In this document: piece by piece, positions 1 to 5,558 of the stretch
Position numbering within the stretch: the first letter of the stretch is position 1
How the letters are laid out: every line of letters begins with the position of its first letter
Assembly (NCBI GenBank): GCA_013287405.1
Contig: JABDDW010000038.1
Location: 2,403 to 14,608 of the forward strand
Length of the DNA stretch: 12,206 nucleotides
Source: Deltaproteobacteria bacterium
GTDB taxonomy: Bacteria > Bdellovibrionota > Bdellovibrionia > JABDDW01
Direction of reading: 5' to 3'
Notes under the pieces: generated by a model
The model's database searches: none
What the model saw: the letters and a program-made list of their open reading frames with translations, nothing else
What the model was told of the DNA's origin: nothing
Translations under genes and position numbers: made by a program

Positions 1-330
1 TCCTCCCATGGACAATCCCGCAAAGCTCAGGTTGGGTGATCTCAGGTATTGGTGATTTCAACGGCGATGGCAAGTCAGACATCCTTTGGTACAACGCACT
101 TACAGGTCAATTAGGAATTTGGTACAGCGGTCAAAACACTAATGACGTCCTCCCATGGACAATCCCGCAAAGCTCAGGTTGGATGATTTCAAGAGTGGGC
201 GATTTTAACGGCGATGGCAAGTCAGACATCCTTTGGTACAACACACTTACAGGTCAATTAGGAATTTGGTACAGCGGTCAGAACACTAATGACGTCCTCC
301 CATGGACAATCTCACAAAACTCAGGCTGGG
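1..330 (+). repeat. 147-bp in-frame tandem repeat (49-aa FG-GAP-like unit)
   Basis: The block starting TCCTCCCATGG occurs at 1, 148 and 295, an exact 147-bp period (49 codons). Units 1-147 and 148-294 differ at about 10 of 147 positions by my hand count. The third copy decays after about 330, where the beta-helix domain takes over. More units probably lie upstream of the window. High identity suggests recent duplication or gene conversion. Confidence 0.9.
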
Positions 331-1640
331 TCATCCAAGATCCCTTCTCGGGAGTTCTCTCTACTCATGCCCAGTCCTTTGGGGCAAAGTGCGACGGCCT
401 AACCAATGACACCGTCGCTTTTCAAGCTACCGTTAATATGGCCTCGGCCATGTATGAAAACAGGTCTGTTCCTGTCACAGTCAATATTTCGGGTAATTGT
501 GTGGTCCGAGACACTGTTTACATTGGAAGCGGGGTCAGGCTAAGTGGTCCAGCCACCATCACAGTTCCTTGCCAATATAGTCCAACAACTTCGGCCAGCT
601 GCGAGCCGACTACGCCGTCCCCGACCCGATCTGGATCAACCTTCGAATTTGTCAATGCTGATAACTCTTCAGTATCAAATCTTACGATCAACGTTCTATC
701 CAATCCTGGACAATACGTAGATGCAGCGGAAGTTAACGCTATAATGTGGACCTCAAGCGGCTCGGACTCGCTCTCGCACAAGAATTTTTCAGTGACTGGG
801 GCAACCATCCTGAATTCAACTTGGGGAATTCTCGTAGATTATCCTAGAGGCTCAGGTTCTTTGACCAACGCAACCCTGTCTAATAATGTCGTCAGAAGCC
901 CTGCCGCGTACGAGCTCAACGATGGAATCCATGTTCGAGGCTCAGTAAATAATATTTTGATTAGTAACAATGTTGTGAGTAACCGTGCGGATGCGGGAAT
1001 AGCGATTGAAGGTTTTCCAGGCTATATCCCTGGGGGGACCAATCAAGTCCTCAACAACACCTTGACTCAGGATCTAGTTGGGATAGATCTCACCGGAGCG
1101 GCAAATGTTATCGTCAAAGGAAACAACGTTTCGGCCAGTCTTGCCCCTCCGGCCTTTAAGCCAAGTAACCCGGCCTTTCGTTCGATCAATATTTCAGGCG
1201 TCGTTCCTCGAAACATTGTTGTAACGGGTAATAGTTTTAGTCACGGACCATCATCGAATCAAATCGAAGGGGCCAAGATTGACGATGCCAATGGCACTGC
1301 CCCTACAAATTTGGCTTTCTATAATAACCATGTAGATGGGCTTTATATCCGAGGGAGTCAGGTCATTGTTTCGGGCAATGTCTTCACAAATGGTTCCAAG
1401 CTAGAAGTTCAAGATTGCGATGTCTCTATTCCAAATTGTGGAGTCGATGTCCCCTCCCAAAACATCTGCTTATTCAGTAATTCATTCCAAACTAATGAAG
1501 TAATCCAGGTGGACTCGGCTCTAATCTCTGGCCTCAAGGTTTGGGCCCAAAGCTACTCCGAAAGTAAGCAAGTTTCTGATCCTTATAAAGTCATCCTCAA
1601 TGAAAACTCAGCCCTCTTTTCCAACACTCCGTGTTGGTGA
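1..1640 (+). CDS. FG-GAP-like repeat / right-handed beta-helix (pectate-lyase-like) protein, 5' truncated by window edge
   Basis: The frame is open from the first base and reads through repeat sequence, so the protein begins upstream. The GTG at 36 is only an internal codon where the next repeat has ATG. Counting from 36 there are 534 residues. Two FG-GAP/VCBS-like units carry the calcium-loop motif DFNGDGKSD (residues 7-15 and 56-64), each followed by an ILWYN..TGQLGIWYSG segment. A third unit is cut short at about residue 101. The next domain opens with FGAKCDGLTNDTVAFQ (115-130), close to the N-terminal signature of the Pectate_lyase_3/glycoside hydrolase 28-like superfamily. After it come many Asn-rich turns (NNVV, NNTL, GNNVS, GNSFS) typical of a parallel beta-helix. 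Several cysteines suggest an extracytoplasmic disulfide protein. A likely role is a cell-surface or secreted polysaccharide-binding or -cleaving protein, or an adhesin. I could not identify catalytic residues, so enzymatic activity is unproven. Confidence 0.85.
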   Translation, partial: LPWTIPQSSGWVISGIGDFNGDGKSDILWYNALTGQLGIWYSGQNTNDVLPWTIPQSSGWMISRVGDFNGDGKSDILWYNTLTGQLGIWYSGQNTNDVLPWTISQNSGWVIQDPFSGVLSTHAQSFGAKCDGLTNDTVAFQATVNMASAMYENRSVPVTVNISGNCVVRDTVYIGSGVRLSGPATITVPCQYSPTTSASCEPTTPSPTRSGSTFEFVNADNSSVSNLTINVLSNPGQYVDAAEVNAIMWTSSGSDSLSHKNFSVTGATILNSTWGILVDYPRGSGSLTNATLSNNVVRSPAAYELNDGIHVRGSVNNILISNNVVSNRADAGIAIEGFPGYIPGGTNQVLNNTLTQDLVGIDLTGAANVIVKGNNVSASLAPPAFKPSNPAFRSINISGVVPRNIVVTGNSFSHGPSSNQIEGAKIDDANGTAPTNLAFYNNHVDGLYIRGSQVIVSGNVFTNGSKLEVQDCDVSIPNCGVDVPSQNICLFSNSFQTNEVIQVDSALISGLKVWAQSYSESKQVSDPYKVILNENSALFSNTPCW

Positions 1641-1755
1641 GGATACTAGGAGTGACTTGCGTATGTCTTTGAAACTCGCTCTCCAAAGCTAATCCATATT
1701 TGGAATTGAAAGTACAGCCTCATTGCATATTGGAACTTTAGATGGTAGTTTTCGG

Positions 1756-1771
1756 CCTTCTCTTGAGAAGG
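1756..1771. promoter_or_regulatory. Perfect 7-bp dyad upstream of the DUF6265 gene
   Basis: CCTTCTC-TT-GAGAAGG is a perfect inverted repeat 33 bp before the ATG at 1805. No T-run follows it on either strand, so it is not a good intrinsic terminator for the beta-helix gene. It could be an operator or a 5'-UTR hairpin. Nothing else is evident in 1641-1804 except weak promoter-like boxes that I do not call. Confidence 0.25.
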
Positions 1772-1804
1772 GTTAAAAACTAAAACAAGTTGTGGGGGTT
1801 TGAA

Positions 1805-2272
1805 ATGAAATACTTGGCAGCACTTATTACAACAATAGGGTTAATTTCCGTCGCAAACGCAACCACGGCTCGCGACTTGGATTTTATGGATGGTCGATGG
1901 CAAGGAACTTACAATAATTCGACCGTCGTGAGTCATTACATAGCTGGAAACGCAAAAGTTTTTGTGGGACGGACATTTATGAAGGACTCCAATGGCACAA
2001 CTCAGTTCGTTGAGCTGATTCGAGTTGACGAACAAAATGGCCAGCTGGTTATGACTCCTTATCCGATGGGGAAAAAAGGCTTACCATTTAAGTTAATCCA
2101 AGTCTCAAAGGATTCGGCGACTTTCGAAAACCCCGCCAACCCTTTTCCCTCAAAAATCCATTTCTCGGTCTCGGATAATGTATTGACCACCGATGCCACC
2201 GGAACTAAAAACGGTGCACCATCAGAAATCACCTATAAACAAATCAAAATCCCAGAAACCGTAGACTTTTAA
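1805..2272 (+). CDS. Exported DUF6265-type small protein
   Basis: The protein has 155 residues from the ATG at 1805. I prefer this start to an in-frame TTG at 1790 because a GGGGGT Shine-Dalgarno lies just upstream and the signal peptide then begins with MKYLAALITT. The signal peptide probably ends at ANA (residue 19). The mature part resembles the DUF6265 family by eye: an opening DFMDGRWQGTY (26-36), a beta-rich middle (VFVGRTFMK, FVELIRVDEQNGQLVMTPYP), then ATFENPANPFPSKIHF (105-120), equivalent to the family's FENP..FP block. The family has no established function; its fold is expected to be a small beta-barrel or lipocalin-like domain. Export predicts a periplasmic or secreted location. 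The gene stands alone, 164 bp after the beta-helix gene and 212 bp before the next. Confidence 0.8.
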   Translation: MKYLAALITTIGLISVANATTARDLDFMDGRWQGTYNNSTVVSHYIAGNAKVFVGRTFMKDSNGTTQFVELIRVDEQNGQLVMTPYPMGKKGLPFKLIQVSKDSATFENPANPFPSKIHFSVSDNVLTTDATGTKNGAPSEITYKQIKIPETVDF

Positions 2273-2338
2273 AAACCATCAAGGAAAATGAGAGATGCTG
2301 CAGACGGACATTAATTAATAATATCAGATACTTAATCT

Positions 2339-2356
2339 AGTTCTATGAGTTCTATG
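2339..2356 (+). repeat. Perfect tandem 9-mer AGTTCTATG x2
   Basis: AGTTCTATG at 2339-2347 is repeated immediately at 2348-2356, about 40 bp upstream of the promoter called for the next gene. It could be a direct-repeat regulator site or chance in AT-rich DNA. A small dyad, CTCAA-GTTT-TTGAG (2371-2384), lies next to it. Confidence 0.3.
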
Positions 2357-2394
2357 TTTTACGGTAACTGCTCAAGTTTTTGAGAGTTAAATTC

Positions 2395-2424
2395 TTGAAA
2401 ATATTGAAGGAATCTGGATAGAAT
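2395..2424 (+). promoter_or_regulatory. Sigma70-type promoter for the Cys-repeat gene
   Basis: A -35 box TTGAAA (2395-2400, 5 of 6 consensus) and a -10 box TAGAAT (2419-2424, 5 of 6) are separated by 18 bp. Transcription would start near 2432, giving a leader of about 50 nt before the ATG at 2485. This is the best-matching promoter in the window. It suggests the Cys-repeat gene is transcribed separately from the DUF6265 gene. Confidence 0.5.
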
Positions 2425-2484
2425 GCCATGTGTAACTGAGTTCATTGTGGGCTCGAGTTTTTATTTCAGACAGGGGAGCAGTTA

Positions 2485-2892
2485 ATGATTTTTCGAAATT
2501 CTTTTATTCTGATAGGCAGCTTCTTGTTAATCGCATCTACGGCATTTAGTAGTTCTAAATCAGATTGTATTCGGGTGGCCAGCAAAACTGGATTGAACGC
2601 TAGACATACAATACAAGCCTGCAATAATCCTAGCCCATTTACTGTGGGTTGTCTTCTTGCTGCGAATGATGTCGCAATGAATGGAGCTCACACAGCGGAA
2701 TTATGCGCATCGGCCAATGGCGGGACGTCATCTTGCATTCGTGGACGAAATGCCCAAGGATTTAATGCAGAACATATTGTTCAGTTTTGTCTTGGTGCAT
2801 CCGGTTCCTCCGACGAAGACTCGTGCCTCAAAGCTGCTAACGATGCAGGCATGAACCCAGCCCATACAATTGAAATGTGCGGTAATCTGTAA
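2485..2892 (+). CDS. Exported four-repeat Cys/Asn/His protein, family not recognised
   Basis: The protein has 135 residues. The ATG at 2485 is supported by AGGGGAG at 2472-2478 and by a signal peptide (MIFRNSFILIGSFLLIASTA, cleavage near residue 22). The whole mature part is four repeats: Cys pairs 28/46, 56/74, 84/102 and 114/132, each exactly C-X17-C. Asn is invariant at +10 (38, 66, 94, 124) and His at +13 (41, 69, 97, 127) from the first Cys. Repeat starts are 28, 28 and 30 residues apart. Eight cysteines and no others predict one disulfide per repeat in the periplasm or outside the cell, with each unit a short disulfide-clamped helical pair. The four histidines could bind metal or haem, but this is inference. 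The DNA of the repeats is well diverged, so they are old. I do not recognise the family and assign no function. Confidence 0.8.
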   Translation: MIFRNSFILIGSFLLIASTAFSSSKSDCIRVASKTGLNARHTIQACNNPSPFTVGCLLAANDVAMNGAHTAELCASANGGTSSCIRGRNAQGFNAEHIVQFCLGASGSSDEDSCLKAANDAGMNPAHTIEMCGNL

Positions 2893-3003
2893 AGTTCGGA
2901 TTCGGAAATTTGGTTTCGTGATGATGCTTTTGGATTCCTCAAGGGCCTGTTCTCAGGAAAATATAAAAGGCCGGTAGTCCCAAAACTTAATCTTACTTAG
3001 AGT

Positions 3004-3066
3004 TGACCTGGTCCATCTATTTATTCCGGTAATGGCATAGCTATGGCTGAGGTCACCCCGGATAAA
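3004..3066. other. Crossing inverted repeats in the convergent intergenic region
   Basis: Gene-free stretch 2893-3124 lies between convergent genes. It holds TTTAT-T-CCGG (3020-3029) pairing with CCGGATAAA (3058-3066), TGACCT (3004-3009) pairing with AGGTCA (3050-3055), and a palindrome CATAGCTATG (3036-3045). The first two stems cross, so they are mutually exclusive or form a pseudoknot. There is no clear T-run after a stem, so this is at best a weak bidirectional terminator. A small structured RNA cannot be excluded. Confidence 0.3.
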
Positions 3067-3124
3067 TGGTTTGTGAGAGCATTATGAAGATAGATTGGGC
3101 GCCAGCCCCCATTGCTAGGCGAGT

Positions 3125-3631
3125 TTAGTTTGTTTTTTTTCGACGCTCTAAACGGATCTCTCGCCGCTTGACCGCGGCAAGGTGCCTTCGTTTTTCGTCA
3201 GCACTTTTGGGAAGAAATTTTGGGACGGGTATTGGTTTGCCGTTTTCGTCAATGGCAACAAAGGTAAGATAAGCCGAAGCGGTGTGGTGCTTGACCCCAG
3301 TTTTAGGGTCTTCAGCATCCACCCGCACGCCTATTTCCATGCTTGTTTTAGCGGTGTAATTCACTTTTGCCCGAATGTGCACAACCCATCCTAACTTGAT
3401 TACTGCCACAAACGCCATGTCATCAATACTAGCTGTAACGACTTGTTTTCGACAGAACCTCTGAGCTGAAATAGCCCCAGCTATGTCGATCCAACTCATC
3501 ACAACTCCCCCGAAAATAGTTCCGAGGGCATTGGTGTGACTTGGCAAAACGAGCTCGGTCATAATAACTTCGCCCTCCGCCGAATCCATCGGCGGCACGC
3601 GGCTGGCCGGATCGTTTTGCTCACTGGGCAT
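3125..3631 (-). CDS. Acyl-CoA thioesterase, single hotdog domain (YciA/BFIT-like)
   Basis: The protein has 168 residues and should hydrolyse acyl-CoA to free fatty acid and CoA in the cytoplasm. Family hallmarks are HTNALGTIFGG (32-42), SWID with the likely active-site Asp at 49, and ASIDDMAF (67-74), which matches the family's ASVDRMDF. A basic C-terminal tail (about 142-168, many Arg and Lys) is usual in this group. Length fits a one-hotdog enzyme that works as an oligomer. The ATG at 3631 has GCGGGGT about 6 nt upstream; a second ATG at codon 15 is possible because the first 15 residues are not conserved-looking. It lies 22 bp after the LuxR-type gene on the same strand, so the two are likely co-transcribed. 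Acyl-chain preference cannot be read from sequence. Confidence 0.88.
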   Translation of the reverse strand: MPSEQNDPASRVPPMDSAEGEVIMTELVLPSHTNALGTIFGGVVMSWIDIAGAISAQRFCRKQVVTASIDDMAFVAVIKLGWVVHIRAKVNYTAKTSMEIGVRVDAEDPKTGVKHHTASAYLTFVAIDENGKPIPVPKFLPKSADEKRRHLAAVKRREIRLERRKKTN

Positions 3632-3653
3632 TGTGTACCCCGCTAATTAAAAC

Positions 3654-4022
3654 TTAGATACTGCCGTTATTATTCCCGGAGTTATTCCCTGGAATAATTC
3701 CTGAAGCGCTATAGCTTATCGCTGCAGGCTGAGAGGAAGCACCAGTGATTGTCTGAGCGCTTGCAGCCCCGGTATTAGCGGCTGTTGTAGGAGCTTGACC
3801 ATTGTTGACGAAGTCAACATGGGGCACGCACCAAACAATTAACTGAGCGCGACTCTTCACTGCCATCTTCTTGTAAATATTTGTGAGATGGAATTTCACC
3901 GTTTTTTCGGTAACAAAAAGCTGTCCAGCTACTTCTTTATTGGACAATCCTTTTGAAACGAGTTCGGCGACTTCGGCTTCTCGGTGACTGAGGCCTTTTT
4001 GGGCTAATACATCTTTGAGCAT
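3654..4022 (-). CDS. Single-domain LuxR/GerE-type DNA-binding protein with low-complexity tail
   Basis: The protein has 122 residues. Residues 11-64 are a complete LuxR-type HTH: LSHREAEVAELVSKGLSNKE, then the recognition helix TEKTVKFHLTNIYKKM and RAQLIVW. There is no receiver, autoinducer or PAS domain, so it is a bare output domain. It may be controlled by expression level or by a partner protein. Residues from about 74 to the end are Ala/Thr/Ser/Asn/Gly-rich and look disordered, ending in GNNSGNNNGSI. The ATG at 4022 is preceded by an excellent AGGGGGAG Shine-Dalgarno. The thioesterase gene follows after 22 bp. Upstream sits a dyad overlapping a TTGACA box, which fits autoregulation. The target genes are unknown. 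Confidence 0.85.
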   Translation of the reverse strand: MLKDVLAQKGLSHREAEVAELVSKGLSNKEVAGQLFVTEKTVKFHLTNIYKKMAVKSRAQLIVWCVPHVDFVNNGQAPTTAANTGAASAQTITGASSQPAAISYSASGIIPGNNSGNNNGSI

Positions 4023-4080
4023 CCTTGCTCCCCCTGGTTAATGGTTTCACAAAACTTCTCTTATATTGTTTTATGACCGT

Positions 4081-4109
4081 TACATTTTTAAAAACTAGAC
4101 CCTTGTCAA
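4081..4109 (-). promoter_or_regulatory. Possible promoter of the luxR-thioesterase pair
   Basis: On the minus strand a perfect TTGACA (4109 down to 4104) lies 81 bp upstream of the LuxR-type start codon. At 17-bp spacing the -10 hexamer would be AATGTA, which is poor, so the promoter may need an activator or another sigma factor. Confidence 0.3.
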
Positions 4110-4124
4110 CTTGACTTTGGGTCT
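4097..4124. promoter_or_regulatory. Nested dyads over the -35 box (candidate operator)
   Basis: Outer arms AGACCC (4097-4102) and GGGTCT (4119-4124) enclose GTCAA-C-TTGAC (4105-4115), a perfect 11-bp palindrome around one base. The inner dyad includes most of the TTGACA. LuxR-type dimers bind short dyads like this, so it is a candidate site for the neighbouring regulator itself. The inner loop of one base rules out an RNA hairpin, which favours a DNA operator. Confidence 0.35.
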
Positions 4125-4132
4125 CTTTTTTT

Positions 4133-4203
4133 GGCACTCGCCTTAGCTATGATCTCCTCTTGCATCCTACGAGAAGGATCAGGTGAGTGCCACCCCACTT
4201 ACC
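4133..4203. repeat. Three CACTYRCC elements in alternating orientation
   Basis: CACTCGCC (+, 4135-4142), CACTCACC (-, 4189 to 4182) and CACTTACC (+, 4196-4203) share the 8-mer CACTYRCC. The first two sit in a longer dyad, GGCACTCGCCT (4133-4143) with AGGTGAGTGCC (4181-4191), 11 bp with one G-T. The middle element can instead pair with the third. Neither hairpin is followed by a T-run, so a protein-binding array upstream of the LuxR-type promoter is as likely as an RNA switch. Confidence 0.35.
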
Positions 4204-4300
4204 AAAAGCCTAACAGACTCGACCCCCGACCACAATACCTTGATCACAATTATTTTCACTTTTGTCTGGTTTTTTTTGATGCATGCCGCTAACCGAAATC

Positions 4301-4328
4301 AAAAATACCACTTTTGCCTAGTCAAAAG
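4301..4328 (-). terminator. Weak candidate terminator after rlmI
   Basis: Reading the minus strand, CTTTTG-ACTAGG-CAAAAG (4328 to 4311) is followed by TGGTATTTTT. The 6-bp stem is AT-rich and there is a gap before the T-run, so termination would be inefficient. It lies 37 bp beyond the rlmI stop. Confidence 0.25.
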
Positions 4329-4364
4329 AGTCTAAGCCCTGGAAGGCACCCTCGCACGGGACCA

Positions 4365-5558
4365 TTAACCAACCTTAAAACAATAACATTTGAGATATCG
4401 ACTTTCGGGGCGGTTAATGATCCACGGATGGTCCAGGGGTTGACCTCCTCGATAAACGACTTCCCCTAATCTTTCTGACTCTTGAAAGATTTCTTTTAAA
4501 ATCTGCTCAAAATCAAATTCACTTAAGTGATAGCTGCAGCTACAGGTATAAAATAATCCTCCAGATTTTACCTTTTCTAAAGCTTTCAGATTGAGCTTTT
4601 TATAAGCCCGTTTGGCCTGGTCTAAATTCTTCTTTGATTTTACAAAGGCAGGGGGATCACAAACTACAATGTCAAAAGTCTTAGAATCGGATTTGAGATA
4701 ATCAAAGACATCCGACGTCACTAAAGACACTTTCTGGGTTGAAAACTGATTGAGCTCTAAACCTCGCTCCAAAAGCTTAATGGCCGAGGGACTCTGATCT
4801 ACGAAAGTCACGTGGTCCGCTTTTCCCCTAAGGGCGCTTAAGCCCCAACCTCCTGAATAAGAGAATAAGTCTAAGACCGATTTGCCCTCAGAGTTTTGAA
4901 TCAGATTTTTTCTATTTTCTCTCTGATCTAGAAAAAATCCCGTCTTTTGCCCTCCAATAAAATCCGCTGCAAAACTTATGTTACCTTCATGAACGATAGA
5001 GTTTCTCAGTTCTCCGGCCTCTTCAATCTCAACTTGGTTTAGCCCTCGAAAGGTTTCGACAAAACCTTCGCACCCCTCAAGAATTCTGACGCTTGAATCA
5101 GCCCTAATCACAATATAATCCGGCTCAAATATCTCAAAAAGCCCATGGGTAAGGTCGGTCTTGGCTTGATCGATCCCTGCAGTGTTGAATTGAGCCACCA
5201 CAATTTTTTCATAAACATCAACTATTAGGCCGGGAAGAAAATCACTCTCTGAAAAAACAGCTCGATATGATCCAACCAGTTTTTCCGCGTGTCGTTTTTT
5301 ATCGGCTTCTCTTAGGAGGTTAAAGAGCAGAGTTTTTCGATCGGTGACGGGACGGACACTCAAGATCCGTCCAGCGATGAGGGAGTGGGGATTGACATAG
5401 CCATATCCCACAAATTGACCACGAGACTCAAACTCAACCCACTCACCAGGCTTAAGATCGGCCATTCGAGTTACAAATTCATTAGCAAAAATCCAGAGAC
5501 TTCCCGACTTGATTTGGCCTACCGCTCTAGAACTGATTTCAACTTTCACGTATCTCAC
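4365..5558 (-). CDS. rlmI: 23S rRNA (cytosine-5)-methyltransferase, RlmI family
   Basis: The protein has 397 residues, the same size as E. coli RlmI, which makes m5C1962 in 23S rRNA using S-adenosylmethionine. The N-terminal 75 or so residues form a PUA-like RNA-binding domain (VGQIKSGSLWIFANE and GYGYVNPHSLIAGRIL). The family block KTGFFLDQRENR is at 205-216. SAM motif I is VLDLFSYSGGWG (228-239), the active-site DPPAF is at 301-305, and TCSCSYH (338-344) carries the cysteines expected for the C5 mechanism. The start is a GTG at 5558-5556 with no visible Shine-Dalgarno. It lies inside the end of mutS (20-bp overlap), so translation is probably coupled to mutS. COG1092 members can differ in target base, so RlmI specificity is inferred from similarity and length. 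Confidence 0.85.
   Translation of the reverse strand: MRYVKVEISSRAVGQIKSGSLWIFANEFVTRMADLKPGEWVEFESRGQFVGYGYVNPHSLIAGRILSVRPVTDRKTLLFNLLREADKKRHAEKLVGSYRAVFSESDFLPGLIVDVYEKIVVAQFNTAGIDQAKTDLTHGLFEIFEPDYIVIRADSSVRILEGCEGFVETFRGLNQVEIEEAGELRNSIVHEGNISFAADFIGGQKTGFFLDQRENRKNLIQNSEGKSVLDLFSYSGGWGLSALRGKADHVTFVDQSPSAIKLLERGLELNQFSTQKVSLVTSDVFDYLKSDSKTFDIVVCDPPAFVKSKKNLDQAKRAYKKLNLKALEKVKSGGLFYTCSCSYHLSEFDFEQILKEIFQESERLGEVVYRGGQPLDHPWIINRPESRYLKCYCFKVG

Larger units (their letters stand above)
4023..4364. other. 342-bp intergenic region between rlmI end and the LuxR-type gene
   Basis: I find no convincing gene here on either strand. Reading in the minus direction it contains the weak terminator, an AT-rich spacer, the CACTYRCC elements, the nested dyads with TTGACA, and the Shine-Dalgarno of the LuxR-type gene. 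A frame at 3937-4137 is an antisense-like shadow with an Arg/Ser-rich composition unlike a real protein. Confidence 0.6.

Noticed and set aside
1..330. CRISPR-like repeat array
   Set aside because: Units are 147 bp, contiguous, coding and without unique spacers, so this is a protein repeat.
518..808. Open frame on the minus strand inside the beta-helix gene
   Set aside because: Antisense to a well-supported coding frame, with no ribosome site or recognisable domain.
1756..1771. Intrinsic terminator after the beta-helix gene
   Set aside because: The dyad is perfect but has a 2-nt loop and no T-run on either side, so I list it only as a possible operator.
1790..1804. TTG start five codons upstream for the DUF6265 gene
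   Set aside because: It would put the Shine-Dalgarno inside the gene and add non-signal residues before a well-formed signal peptide that begins at 1805.
3937..4137. Minus-strand frame of 66 codons overlapping the LuxR-type gene start
   Set aside because: The overlapping LuxR HTH frame is clear; this frame is Arg/Ser-rich shadow sequence without domain or ribosome site.
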